Shown: positions 47,720 to 58,897, numbered from the stretch's first letter. The stretch is 64,000 bases of DNA from Lasiodiplodia sp. COLG20 (GCA_009801085.1 VNWV01000009.1:920501-984500), one strand, 5' to 3'. Notes: a model not told the origin generated them from the letters alone. Numbers and translations are program-made.

Positions 47720-49585
47720 ATGGCGAACACATCGTCTCTAACATGTCCACCACCTTTCCTGAACGAGGCAAGATTTGGCAATGGCGGATGTACGCATCTC
47801 CCAGACATGCTGCTCTCGGTCTCATGCTGACTATTTGCAGTTGTCGACGGCCGCTTCTGCGCCGGCATCTCTGCCATTGACCCTGACCTCAGGTGCTGCT
47901 TGCCATGTCCTGCCACCAACTGGATATACTCAAACAGTAAGTCAGCCAACTCGCATTCCGCTGGCCTCCACTTACATTCCGGGCAGCATTTACTACTTCC
48001 TACCGTGTTGCCGAAGGCATCAACCTCATCGGCTTTACAGTATGCCTGTTTTTGATGATCAGCTGGGCCGTGCTACCCCCTAAGGATACGCGGCGGCATT
48101 ACTTGAGCGTTGGCTTGGTCCTTGGTGCTATGAGTCTCGGGGTAAGAGATATCTTGTACATGCCCTTCAGCTGTCAGTCACTGATCAGCCGACAGCTTGG
48201 CTTCATCATTCCCTTCGGCGCCGAACCTGAACAGTGTTATGACGAAATCACCCCGAACGACATGTATACAAGTCTGGAGTGCGCTTGGTCTGGCGCTTTC
48301 ATTATTGCAGGTGGTCTTTCCATTGTCGTCTGGAGTGAGTTCTGTCTGTCCGACCAACCAAGATCGCCCGCGCGCTGACACACTTCCTAGTCTTCATCCG
48401 AGCCCTGTCGATGCATCTCCAAATCTGCTGGGACCTCACTCCAGGGCAGAAGTTCTTCTACGGTTCTCAGGCGCTAGGCTGGGGAGTCATTGCTGCCCTG
48501 TTCACCACTACCATCACCATAACCGGTGTCTCGTTTCGCTTCGGAGACGCTTGCCACGTCAACTCTCAGCACTCGATGGCAGACTTTTGGGGCCCCTTGC
48601 TCGGCATCGCCGGACTGTCGGCCGTCGTTCAACTCGCCACTTTCACCTACTGTATCAACGTCTACCTCAAGAGTCTCTGGAGCGATGACGAAACTCAGAC
48701 CCAAAGCAGCGCTGGTCTTCCATCCTACACCTCGAGCTTGCGCACTCGCACCAACTCGGCCAAGGCTGTCTATCGAAGGGTCAAGAAGGTGGTATGGCTC
48801 CAATGGCGCGGTATCGTCATCGTCGTCTTCATCCTGATCGACGTCATCTTTTTCTCCGTCGTCTTCGTGTACCTCGATACTCAAGAACACGACGCGCTCC
48901 ATGACCCCAAAAGGGTCCTGCCTTGGGTGCTTTGCCTCATGCATAATCCAAACGAGAAGGAAAAGTGCTTCGACGTGGCCCAGGGCATGCTTGTGGACCA
49001 AGCTACTGTGACGGCGGTCCTAGTCATGCTCGCGGTAAGTCCCAGTCTTTCGTGGTGACTACTTGAGCGCCTGCTAACAGACGACAGCTCGCCGGAGTGC
49101 AATGCTTCATTCTTCTGATCCGATGGTCAATGTTCACTGGCTGGAAAACATGGTTCCAGGAGAAGTTTTCTGGCAACCGCGAGTTCGTCTCACTTGATGC
49201 GCGCCGCTTCTCGTCGGACGCACGGACGTTTGAGTTGCTCAAGGTTGGTGGCCAGGCTTCTGGCTACGTAAGTACCGTACACTCGCCCGGCGGTGAGACA
49301 TACGTCAGCACCATGCAAGCCATGAAGTCGCCCGAATCAACGGTAACGACGCCATCGGCCGTGTATGGAAGCCCTCTGAGTGGGCAACACACGCCGGACT
49401 ACTTTGGCAAAGAGGTGCAACGCAACTACCGCAGCCCGTCGCAAAGCTTCTCGACACCTAGGCCCCCAACTGCCAGCGGAACTCGGGCAGACTGGGATCC
49501 AACAAGCACACACGCAAGGGGTGGGCTCGGACTCCACCCTGTCCAGGATGACTCGGATGATGACGACCCGAAGGCGAGGATATGA
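47720..49585 (+). CDS. Seven-transmembrane receptor-like membrane protein (fungal GPCR family)
   Basis: Six exons, 47720-47789, 47841-47936, 47987-48141, 48196-48334, 48391-49034 and 49088-49585, encode 533 residues. The N-terminus (about 1-60) is Cys-rich (CPPPFLNEARFGNGGFVDGRF, then CCLPCPATNWIY), probably an extracellular disulfide-bonded domain. Seven hydrophobic helices follow, for example INLIGFTVCLFLMISWAVL, HYLSVGLVLGAMSLGLGFI, SGAFIIAGGLSIVVWIFI, GIVIVVFILIDVIFFSVV and a last one spanning the exon 5/6 junction. Loop 3 (between TM5 and TM6) is long and Ser/Thr/Arg-rich. The cytoplasmic C-tail of about 140 residues has many S/T-P sites and an acidic end. This layout resembles fungal family-2/Frizzled-like GPCRs. 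Ligand and G protein are unknown. Confidence 0.82.
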
Positions 49586-50796
49586 AGCAACGCTCAAGGA
49601 TATTGCATCCACGAAAAGTCTGTGTTCGCATGCATACTTTATTAAAGTTTTGAATTGGAGTATTATAGGAGCATCTTCTAGGATGTCCAAAAAGGATTAC
49701 ATGGTTGGGACTTGACGAAACCGGGAAAAGGGATAAGAGAGGGCTATACGCTCCTGACGCATCTCCTTGAACTCATAGCGAGCGGTTTCATCTGGGATGG
49801 CGCACTGGCGACTGCCAATGGTTGGGTTTCTTTTTGTGCATACTTCTCCTTTATGTTTGGCTCATGATCGCTTTTTATACCCGCTATTCACCAGCTTGTT
49901 GTCATTTATGCACCCATCTCCTGCCCTCTGCTTTTGGTAGCAGCAGGACATCACCCTTCTTTCAGTTACGGTCAATTCTTGGGGAGGAGTGTATGATAGG
50001 GCAGCTGGCCTTCCGTTTCTGCACACTCGCTGAACTCAGGTTAGAAGTCCAAGTAACTAGGAGCACGTAAATAATGGGCGGGAAAGGAGAGATTTGAAAG
50101 ATAAGATTTTCAATGACTCAAAATAAACATGATACGAAGCTTAAAAGGCGCCCAGATGAAGACGATTCCCCGGGTCTCAATTACTGCGGGCGGCAGGGTT
50201 CGCAACCTAGTCAGTCTTATGAGATCCCCAGGCTTTAATTCGAGTCAGTGCCACGACACGATCTTTTTCGGTAGGCCGGGAAGGAGCGGGCGCAATCGAT
50301 CGTTTGTACCCGTCCGGGACGGGAGGGAAAGGATGGTTCCATGCACCCCCCACAAAAGTGGAAAGTGCCGAGGTTCCCGGACGGCAGGTAGGCTTTTCGC
50401 TTCGACGCGCGACGGCAAACCGGATATAGTGTTGTTGCGCCATACTGCTTATCTGCACGCATATACAAAGGACGGGTTTCTTTGGTGTGCCGTGTCGACA
50501 TAGGCGCAGTCAGGCACGCCATGGGCTGTCGACGAATGCCGTTCCGTGTGGGGCGGTACGATTCCAGCAACGGAACGCCGAAGCGGCTTACCGATCGTTG
50601 ATTTCTAAGACTGTGCTTCCCCCATCTCTTCTTCTTCGCCTTCTCTATTTGCCTGCGTTGACAATAGCATTCGCTGCTCTTTCTGTCGTCGACCCTTGTC
50701 TTTTCCATTGACTGCTGCTGCCTGAGTCATCATCATCACTCCCCCCACTATTGGCCACTCGACCGCGACAACGTCTCTGTAACTTCCGACGCAACC
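49586..50796. other. Intergenic region upstream of the D-2-hydroxyacid dehydrogenase gene
   Basis: The 1.2 kb contain the 3' untranslated region of the receptor-like gene (AT-leaning to about 50.1 kb) and the promoter and leader of the dehydrogenase gene, ending in a C/A-rich stretch before ATG 50797. No gene is supported. Confidence 0.45.
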
Positions 50797-52579
50797 ATGG
50801 GCGGCGGACCGGAGCTCAAGGATTTGCACGAGAAAATCCTAGTCGCGCTGCCGGGCGAGGCGCCGACGGCGCTGCTGGAGCGCCTGAAGCATAAGTTCCC
50901 AAACGTCGAGGTCGAGTTCTTCCAGATCGGGTATAAGCTCAGCCCGGACGTGCCGAAGGGTATGTTTCTGTCTTCCTTTCCTCCAGCCAATGGCATTCTG
51001 TGGTCGCTTTTGGGTGAAATCGGATTAAGGTTGGCCGAGCATGTTCCTTTGGCTTGTGGCACCAACAGTTGGCGCTCCACGCCGTTGAAGATCCGGTTGG
51101 CTGCCGGGGAGCGAATAAACTTCCATCGAGCGTGGTATCGATGCTTTCTCACTATTTTCCTTTCGACTTCCCAAGAGCCATACGGAGATATTAGGATTGC
51201 GTTTGCATGCGCGCGCGTGGGCGTGCCTGCAGCCGCCCCTTTTTTTTTTTTTCCCCCTCTCATCCTCGCGTGGGCTGTTGTACGAGGTTGTACAGATACT
51301 GCATGCACGCTGTCGGGTGTGGCTGCAGCGCAAGCATCCCCTGACTGGCGTTATCGTGGGCGTTTGTTGGATACTTCCTCCTTGCATTCCCGAGATTGTC
51401 TTGCCGATTTTCTTTCCCAACTTTCCGACGATGTGAGCTGACACGCGCTCTCTTCCGCAGAGGTTTTCGCAGACAAGACGATCCTGGTCACGTTCAACGG
51501 ACTGCCCAAGTCGTTGGATGATGCACCCAAGCTGAAGTGGCTGCATCTGCTGAGTGCTGGGAGCAACCATATTCAGAAGCATCCCATCTACACCGACTCC
51601 GATATCACAATCACCACCAGCAGTGGCATCCATGGGCCCCAGGTAAGTCTCTTTGCTCGCCCTAAGTTTATATGAGATGGCAATTCTGACGCATGACCAC
51701 CGTTGCCCAGATCGCCGAGTGGGTCCTGCTGACCACGCTCGTCCGTACGCACTTCTACAACGACCTGCATGACGCTCAGAAAGAGCACAAATGGGCAAAA
51801 TACTCGTCTTCCCAGACCGTCCACGACCTCGTCGGCCAGCGCCTCGGCGTCCTAGGATACGGCAGCATCGGCAGGCAAGGTAAGGAGTCCATTCACAAGA
51901 AACCTTCCTCTCATCTCTCTCTCTTGTGACTAACATTCAAACCCCAGTCGCCCGCGTCGCCCAAGCCATGGGCATGACGGTCCTCGCCTACACGGCGACG
52001 CCCAAGGACACGCCCGAGTCGCGGCGCGACCACGGCTTCATCGTGCCCGGCACCGGCGACGCCGACGGCTCCATCCCCGCGGCGTGGTACTCGGGGCTGG
52101 ACAAGGCGTCGCTGCGCCGCTTCCTCGCCCAGGACATCGACATCCTGCTCGTCTCGGTGCCGCTGACCGACCAGACCCGCGGCTTCCTCAGCACCGAGGA
52201 GTTCGACACGCTGGCCGCCGGCAGCAGCAGCAGCAACGGCAACGTCGACGAGACCAAGCCGTGGCGCGATCCCGCCAAGGGCGGCAAGGGCCCGGTCCTG
52301 GTCAACATCTCGCGCGGCCAGATCGTCGATCAGCCGGCCCTGGTGCGCGCCCTGCACGACGGCGTGCTCGGCGGCGCCGCCCTCGACGTGACAGACCCGG
52401 AGCCGCTGCCCGCCGACGACCCGCTGTGGAGCGCGCCCAACGTGACCATCACGCCGCACATCAGCGGCAACGGCGCAAGCTACACGGATCGGAGCCTGCA
52501 GATCCTGGAAGAGAACTTGGGCCGGAAGGAGCGCGGCGAGAAGTTGCTGAATGTCGTGGATAAGAAGAGGGGTTACTAG
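50797..52579 (+). CDS. D-isomer-specific 2-hydroxyacid dehydrogenase family protein
   Basis: Four exons, 50797-50959, 51461-51642, 51711-51879 and 51948-52579, encode 381 residues. The family reduces 2-keto acids to D-2-hydroxy acids with NAD(P)H (glyoxylate, hydroxypyruvate and others). The nucleotide-binding LGVLGYGSIGRQ (exon 3/4 junction) fits GxGxxG. Catalytic residues are visible: Arg in NISRGQIVD, Glu in DVTDPEPLP and His in ITPHISG. Between the cofactor motif and NISRG there is an extended loop (GFIVPGTGDADGS, and a Gly/Ser run after STEEFDTLA), longer than in bacterial enzymes but common in fungal members. Intron 1 is unusually long (501 nt). No targeting peptide is evident. Substrate cannot be told. 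Confidence 0.9.
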
Positions 52580-53086
52580 ATTAGATTGTTCTGTGTAAGT
52601 ATCTGCTTCGTCAAAGTTGGAGTTCAATACTGGTCTCTGTGCCGTTCATTCTTTCACCGCGCGGGGCACTTTGTTTAGAGGCTTTGGATGTTTATGGTGT
52701 TCACGTATCCGAAATTAAATCTTTGATAGAGTACCTTCAACATGGTCGAGTTGCTTTGATGGGCTTGTGAGAGGGACGGCGGTAACGAACACTGGCAGGC
52801 CACCATGAGACCCTGGATAGCAATGAGACGGGACCTGGTCAGCTTGTTACCAAATGAGTAGTCAGGCGGTCCACAATCCCGGCGAACCGCCGGTTAAATG
52901 GGTGTGCAGTGTGTATAACCATTGCATGGGTCCGAGATCAACTCGGAACATATTTGAATTCCGTAATGATACATTTTTCGCCCTCCGTTCTTGTGAAGCT
53001 CCTGCGCAGACACGGAAGATGGCCGCGCAAGATGTCTGCCTTTTCGAAAACGCCCCACGCTCTGCAGGAAGCGAAGGTCCGGTGTG
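52580..53086. other. Intergenic region between convergent genes
   Basis: The 507 nt between the ends of the dehydrogenase (plus) and TVP23 (minus) hold both 3' untranslated regions. No gene or repeat is seen. Confidence 0.45.
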
Positions 53087-53861
53087 CTAGCGGAACAGAC
53101 GGCTAACCATGTTACTCGCAATGCTCTTTGCAATCCCACCCGAGTACAGTGCATTTCCAGCAAAGTTGGTGGCTTGGCTGAACTTGTCGCACCGCGAGAA
53201 AGCCAGCGTATTCGTGATGGTGAGAATGAGGGCGATAACTGCCAGCATGTCAGCGAACGTATTCCAAGCCACGGCCCAACCAAACTTGTACTCACCAACC
53301 AGAGTCAACCAGATGAATTCGAACTTGATGATGGCAACAATGGCGAGTGCGATCCACAAGGCTGGCTGGACGTACAGACTCAGCCAGAAAAAGCGCTTGT
53401 CGGTCGCGCTGATCTGACGAGTCTCGGGGTCAGCGCTCTCAAAGACCCAACGGCCGTCGCCCGTGGTCTCGTCGACCTCGTTCCACCACCGCAGTCCCAC
53501 CAGTCGGCGTCCGGCAATGTTCTTCAGGTAGTAGAAGTCGGCGGCAAGGAGGATGATGGTGATGATGAAGACAAGGACACTGTGCCGTGGTCGTCAGCGT
53601 GATTTCAGGGCGGTCGTTGCGGGTATGGCTGGTGGAGGGAAATCCGGGAGTCACGCGGAATAGGGCTTACAAGTTCTTGGTGAACCACATGCCCAGAATG
53701 TAAACGAGTGGACTTGCTGGAAGGTGTCAGTGAGTGGCAGCCTGCTGGGGGGGAAAATGGAGCTCACCAATGCGGAAAGCGAGGAAGGAGAGGAGGGTGA
53801 TGGGGTGGCTGCTCAGGCGCCAGTTAAGTTCGCCCTGCTGCGGCGGGGGCTGGTTCTCCAT
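53087..53861 (-). CDS. tvp23: Golgi apparatus membrane protein Tvp23
   Basis: Four exons, 53861-53768, 53716-53671, 53579-53296 and 53238-53087, encode 191 residues, the normal Tvp23 length. Tvp23 is a conserved multi-pass protein of Tlg2-containing late-Golgi/endosome vesicles, implicated in vesicle traffic with Yip4/Yip5. The DUF846 domain covers nearly all of it: [20 protein letters not shown], the conserved [29 protein letters not shown], and the C-terminal [16 protein letters not shown] and SRLFR. Intron 3 (57 nt) is a multiple of three without a stop, so an unspliced frame appears intact; the family consensus ([14 protein letters not shown]) shows it must be removed. Start ATG at 53861 follows a compact divergent promoter. 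Confidence 0.92.
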
Positions 53862-54100
53862 GGCTGCGTTGTAGCTCTCAAGACGGTGGTGAGGATAGCG
53901 AAGCTACCACCTTGCGCGTTCGCAGGCAGGCCGCGTCGGCGTTTCAGAGCTCGGTGCCGCCGACGCCCGCCCGCCGGAGGTGACGTACGCGGGGAAAGCT
54001 CCATGCCCGAGGATAGCTTCGCCTCTATTTATTATTTTGCAATTGAGCTGCGTCTTCTTCTCCATCGTAATCGCACAACTCTGCTCGGTTCGGATTCACA
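53862..54100. promoter_or_regulatory. Compact divergent promoter of TVP23 and the CitE-like gene
   Basis: Only 239 nt separate the start codons of TVP23 (minus) and the CitE/HpcH-like gene (plus). Both promoters must lie here. An A/T-rich block (about 54023-54050) is a possible core element. Co-regulation is inference. Confidence 0.5.
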
Positions 54101-55214
54101 ATGGCGGCACCCATCATCCGCCGCGCACTCTTATACGGTACATGCATTGCCTCGCAGCAGCCCAGCAGCTCTGACATCTGGCAGTTCCTGGCTCGTCCCA
54201 GAAGATGCTCGACAAGTCGCGCGGCATAGCGAGCGTTGACACTGTCGCGTACGACCTTGAGGATTCGGTGACGCCCGGCAAGAAAGCAGAGGCACGCGCC
54301 AATCTCCGCCAGCTGCTTGACCAGCCCCGTGTGCCTGGCATTCGCGAGCAAGCCGTGCGCATCAACTCTGTCGACAGTGGATATGCTTTGGATGACTTGA
54401 CCGAAGTGGTACTGACTCCCCTCAGTTTCTCTCCGAACTCTGTTTGATCACTTGTAATCTTTGCCTTAAAGAGCATATCGTAACTGCTGCTTTCCCTCTC
54501 CTACAGCTCAAGGGTCCCAACCTTGACGCCCTGGTCATTCCCAAAGTCAACTCCGCCTCCGACCTCCACTTCGTCACCGACGTAATCCGACACACGCTCC
54601 CACACCGCCATCCCTCGACGCCTTCTGCCCAAGAGCAACAACAAGAACCACTGCGCCTCATCGCCCTCATCGAATCTGCCAAAGCACTCATGGACCTCCC
54701 CTCCATCTGCCAATCGACTCCCTACCTCTCCGGCCTCATCTTCGCCGCCGAAGACTTCGCCCTCGATCTCTCGCTCACGCGAACGCCCTCCCTCCGCGAA
54801 TTCCTCTACGCCCGCTCCGCCATCGTCACCGCAGCACGCGCTTACAACTTGCCGTCCGCTATCGACCTCGTGTGCACCTCCTTCCGTGGCGACGAGGGGT
54901 TGAAGGCCTTGCAAGAGGAGTGTGCTGACGGGAAGAAGCTGGGGTTTAACGGGAAGCAGCTGATCCACCCTAGCCAGGTAGACGTCGCACAGAGTTCCTT
55001 TGCGCCAGGTCGGGAAGAGACGGACTGGGCGATGAGAGTGGTGGTGGCCGACGAGAAAGCCGATAGGGCGGGGAGGGGCGCATGGACGTTAGATGGGAAG
55101 ATGATCGATAAGCCGGTGGTGGGGAAGGCCCGGGCAGTGGTGAAGAAGGCTGAGTTGTGTGGGGTCGATGTTGGGGCGTTGAGGGAGAAGTGGAAGGGGC
55201 AGGAGCCGGAGTGA
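54101..55214 (+). CDS. CitE/HpcH-HpaI aldolase family protein (citrate-lyase-beta-like)
   Basis: Three exons, 54101-54137, 54185-54408 and 54507-55214, encode 322 residues. The start at 54101 (first ATG, caATGg) gives IIRRALLYVPGSSQKMLDK across the first junction, the N-terminal CitE signature. The family carries out C-C bond cleavage or thioester chemistry on malyl/citramalyl-CoA; the eukaryotic relative CLYBL is mitochondrial. Visible motifs: DTVAYDLEDSV (metal-binding acids), VRINSVDSGYALDDL, VIPKVNSASDL, ALIESAKALMDL and GKQLIHPSQVD. Between them an insert (HRHPSTPSAQEQQQEP) is likely a surface loop. The short N-terminus is basic but a clear mitochondrial presequence is not obvious. Confidence 0.92.
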
Positions 55215-55515
55215 TCTTGTAACTGTGCTGACTTTCATAGCCACATGTCTGCGTCATTGGCATTTCAACGAGAGAATTTCATATTGACTGCCTATACCCG
55301 GGCCGAAGGTTCTGACCCTACGGTCGCAGGGACAAATGTGTATAGTTATCCAACAAAAAAACTGTAACTACACTTTTACTAATAGACGTTGAAGCACAAA
55401 AGGTCTCATGAGATATTTCTATAAATCTTAAATCCACTAGTGTACAAGTAGATAGAGTAGTACAAACACAACAGATATGAACAGCACTGTATGCAGAAGG
55501 AGAGTTCCCCCGCAC

Positions 55516-56211
55516 CTACACCCCCACACCTCCCGCCAACCTTACCCCATCTGCCCACGCCACTGCGCCTCCGGTGTGGCCGTCGAACTTCATCCACATG
55601 AATGAGTCCCGTTTAGTTTCCCGCACACTTTTTCGCCCTTGGTCCGCCCCAACATCCACCGATGTGTGCTCGCCCCCTTCGAAGAACAAAGAGTCCAGTG
55701 CCATCAAGCTCCTCGTCCACGTCTCGCGTCTGCTTTTCTTTCGATTTCTGGTTTGATTGTTGTCGGCGTCCCTGGGCTGGAGGGCGCCGCTTGTGTCGCT
55801 GGCACACGTAGTGGCTGGCGTGGAGGGCCCGAAAGATGACGGGTAGGAAGCGGACGAGGATGAAGCGAGGGTGCAGGTGCTCGCAGTCGAGGAAGAGGCA
55901 AGAGGCGGCGGACGAGACGAGCGCCACGGCGACGAAGGGGGCGTCAGTGACGAGGGACCCGGGGCGGAAGTGGGCCGGGCGAGTAAACCGGGATCGGTGA
56001 CGATGCGGGCTGGTGGGAGGAGTTCAATGGCTTCTTCTTCTTCCTCGTCGTCGGTGGGAAGAAGAGGATCGTAGCCAGAATGGCTTTGGCGGTGATGATG
56101 ATGGTTGCAGGATACGGCTCTGCCTTTGCCCTTGCTGCTGCCACGAGGCAGGACGCGCCGTTTGAGCGGGCGTAAGAGAGCGCGGAGATGGTAGAGAGTC
56201 GCGTGCTGCAT
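55516..56211 (-). CDS. Hypothetical protein, disordered, Ser/Pro-rich with His and Glu clusters
   Basis: One exon of 231 residues, ATG at 56211. The N-terminal third is basic (MQHATLYHLRALLRPLKRR) with a short His4 cluster, followed by an acidic Glu5 stretch. The middle is Ser/Pro/Ala-rich and disordered. The C-terminal quarter is more ordered, with SLMALDSLFFEGGEHTSVDV and KRDSFMWMKFDGHTGGAVAW, which looks like a small conserved domain. The ORF is longer than chance would favour, and the end segment resembles a coding sequence, but I recognise no family. It lies tail to tail with the CitE-like gene. Function unknown. Confidence 0.55.
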   Translation of the reverse strand: MQHATLYHLRALLRPLKRRVLPRGSSKGKGRAVSCNHHHHRQSHSGYDPLLPTDDEEEEEAIELLPPARIVTDPGLLARPTSAPGPSSLTPPSSPWRSSRPPPLASSSTASTCTLASSSSASYPSSFGPSTPATTCASDTSGALQPRDADNNQTRNRKKSRRETWTRSLMALDSLFFEGGEHTSVDVGADQGRKSVRETKRDSFMWMKFDGHTGGAVAWADGVRLAGGVGV

Positions 56212-57640
56212 GACGTACGGTCTTAGGTGTTCTTTGAAGAGGTGGGAAAGGACGTTTTTCTACTGGGTGGTTGAGAGGGGCTGATGAAGGCGTGAAGCCA
56301 GCTAAAAGAAGGGATGAAGCGCGGAATGCGTCTTAACGATAGCCACTTCACATGCTTCTGGGTCTGGTGAAAAAGAGCGAAGTGTTGGCTGAGGGGAAGG
56401 GAGTCGAAAAGAAGAGATGATCACTCACTCCCTATGTACTGTTGCGCAGTATTCCCTGCAATACTTTGCTTTCCTCTCGGCGTTTCGAATCAATTGGAGA
56501 TCTAGCATCACGCCTCGGGAAGAAGAAGGTACAGATGGTTGGAAACATCCTAATGCAACGAAAGGCTGCGTGATTGGTGTAGATGGGCCTTTTAGATCTG
56601 ATCACGCAGACGATAAAGAGAAGGGATTGGCTCAGAGTGCGGATAAGGCGTTCAGGTTATGGTAGTAGGTCGCACGTCTGGTTGCAGAGCTTGCTCAATC
56701 TCAGACAGCAGGCCGAAGTCAAACAGGAGGGAGGACAAGAAAAGCAATGGTAGGTACAAGGAGGTAGGTAGAGATCTGCGACCACGCAGGGAAGATGCTC
56801 GGGTGATGCGCGCCGTCTAAAGCCAAAACAAGGTTAAATCGAAGATCTACCACACATTAGGGCCTTGAAGCACTATCGAAAAGCTTTCGCATGGCAAGAA
56901 ACCGAGGTAACGGTAGAGACATTAAACATCCAAGTTTTTTTTTTTTTTTTTTTTGAACAGACTGTTCTGGAGGCGCTCTTTGCCGACCTGGGGCAGAGTT
57001 GAGGGGGCGTTACCAACACCTTGGCCATGATTAACCCCAGCTGCCAACCAGCTTCGGCATCGCTGTAGCTGGACATATACGGTGATGGTCTAGCCTCGGG
57101 AACTTTCATGTCGCAAGTATGAAACGAGAAGGGGAGTGCGGCGTGCGACCTGACCACCGCTCCAGGCTCGTACTGGCGCGGGCTGACTTCGGAGAGATGG
57201 AGCGAGCCGCACGGTGAGCTGCAGGTGCAGGAGGGTGCACAAGCAGGGAGGGTGCAGATGCGGTGCTGTCAGGGCGACTGAAGATGTGAAGCTCCCCGCG
57301 GCGCCCGACTCGGACCCGGCGACCCTGAACTGCCGGCGCGCGCTACTCCGAGCGATCCGGCGCCTAGTATGACGTGGAGAGCTTGACCTGGGCGCTGCTT
57401 ACCAAAGAGCCCGGCCAGTAGCTCCTCCAAGCCTGAAGACGCCCAAGACTCCACCACCCTCCCTCTTGCGCTCCAGGACACCAGCCCTCATCAATGGCCG
57501 CGTAACCGATCTCTCCGCATCAATACCACCGCCCGCCACGTCTTCCGCGGACGCACTGGTCTTCGCCTGACCCTCTTCGATATATCTGCTGCCTGCAGCC
57601 GTCAGCAGCCCGGCCTGACACTTCCTCCTTTCCTTCAGCC
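56212..57640. other. Intergenic region with a T20 run
   Basis: This 1.4 kb separates the hypothetical gene (minus) from TVP38 (plus). A homopolymer of 20 T lies at 56935-56954. No gene is supported; a frame at 56417-56665 has no domain. The right part probably holds the TVP38 promoter and leader. Confidence 0.4.
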
Positions 57641-58897
57641 ATGACCAGGACCTCCGCCGACTACGATGCACGAGCGCTGGCGCTCCCCGTCGACCTGCCG
57701 CCGGAAGAGCAGAGACGCACCTCGCTCAACACCCAGGCCCAGCCCGCATGGCGCCGCCGTTCCTCGTCGCTGGCATCGAGCGCCGGCCGCCGTCGGAGTG
57801 GAGGAACCCTCTGGCGCATGCGGACCAACGCCGCCAAGCTGCAACGCCATGGCCTAAAGCTGTACAAACGCCTAACTCCGCTGCAGCGCGCGCTGCTTGT
57901 GCTGGCTGGCCTTATCTCCTTCGTTCTGGGCATTCTCTTCCTGGTCTACAACGAGCACATATTCAAGTACTGGCTGGCTCCCGTGGCCAAGAAGTGGCGC
58001 GACATCCCCGCCGGCTGGCTGATCCTGTGGTCCATGACCTTTGTCGTCAGCTTCCCTCCGCTCATCGGCTACTCGACCTGCGTGACGCTGGCCGGCTTCG
58101 TCTACGGCTTTCCTAATGGGTTCGTTCTCCCTTCATTTTTCCGCGTCAAGAAAACCGAACAAATACTGATCCGCCCCTCTAGCTGGTTCATCGTCGCCTC
58201 AGCCACCGTTGTTGGTAGCACTGCCTCCTTCCTGGCCACACGCATGGTCATGCACCGCTTCGTATCACGGCTGATAGCGAACGACCCGCGCTTTGCCGCC
58301 CTCGCCCTGACGCTCAAGCATGACGGCATCAAACTCCTCATTATGATCCGCCTCTGCCCGCTCCCCTACTCCCTTTCCAACGGCGCCATTGCCACATTCC
58401 CCACCGTGCACTGGGCCGCCTTCATGCTCGCAGGCGCCATCGCGTCTCCTAAACTGCTCCTGCACGTCTTCGTTGGCGCCAAGATCGGCGAGTTGGCCGA
58501 GAAGGGCGAGCAGATGGACGTCAAGACCAAGGCCATCTCCTACGTTTCCATCATCATCGGCCTCGTCGCCGGCGCCGCCACCGGCTACATCATGTACTCG
58601 CAGACGAAGAGGCGCGCCGCCGAGCTCGAGCAGCAGGAGCGCGAGGGCGCCCGTCACCGCACCGCCGACGAGATCGCCCGTGAGTACTCGGATGATCCAG
58701 AGGCTGGCCTGGCCGCCGAGGTCCTGCGCGAGGAAGAGGACGATATCAGTCTGCACAACGACGTCGCCGATCTGGGTGGTCATTATAGGGACGAGAGCCC
58801 GAGCGGGGAGAGCGAGGAGGAAGGCTATGACGATGATGCGCCGGATGTGGTTTTTGATGTTGGAGATGGAGAGTCGACCGAGGAGGATAGGAAATGA
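57641..58897 (+). CDS. tvp38: Golgi apparatus membrane protein Tvp38 (VTT/DedA family)
   Basis: Two exons, 57641-58119 and 58183-58897, encode 397 residues. Tvp38 is a multi-pass membrane protein of the late Golgi/endosome with a VTT (DedA-like) domain related to TMEM41B/VMP1. Hydrophobic helices begin at about residue 85 (LLVLAGLISFVLGILFLVY), then GWLILWSMTFVVSFPPLIG, WFIVASATVVGSTASFLATR, and a C-terminal ISYVSIIIGLVAGAATGYIM. The signature LLIMIRLCPLPYSLSNGA matches the VTT consensus. A long acidic C-tail (RREEEDD-like, EEEGYDDDAPDVV) is cytosolic. The intron is 63 nt and stop-free, so an unspliced read-through keeps the frame and adds 21 residues; the consensus demands removal. Confidence 0.9.
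   Translation: MTRTSADYDARALALPVDLPPEEQRRTSLNTQAQPAWRRRSSSLASSAGRRRSGGTLWRMRTNAAKLQRHGLKLYKRLTPLQRALLVLAGLISFVLGILFLVYNEHIFKYWLAPVAKKWRDIPAGWLILWSMTFVVSFPPLIGYSTCVTLAGFVYGFPNGFVLPSFFRVKKTEQILIRPSSWFIVASATVVGSTASFLATRMVMHRFVSRLIANDPRFAALALTLKHDGIKLLIMIRLCPLPYSLSNGAIATFPTVHWAAFMLAGAIASPKLLLHVFVGAKIGELAEKGEQMDVKTKAISYVSIIIGLVAGAATGYIMYSQTKRRAAELEQQEREGARHRTADEIAREYSDDPEAGLAAEVLREEEDDISLHNDVADLGGHYRDESPSGESEEEGYDDDAPDVVFDVGDGESTEEDRK

Noticed and set aside
51911..52627. A 238-codon frame antisense to the D-2-hydroxyacid dehydrogenase
   Set aside because: Same effect: shadow of a GC-rich exon.
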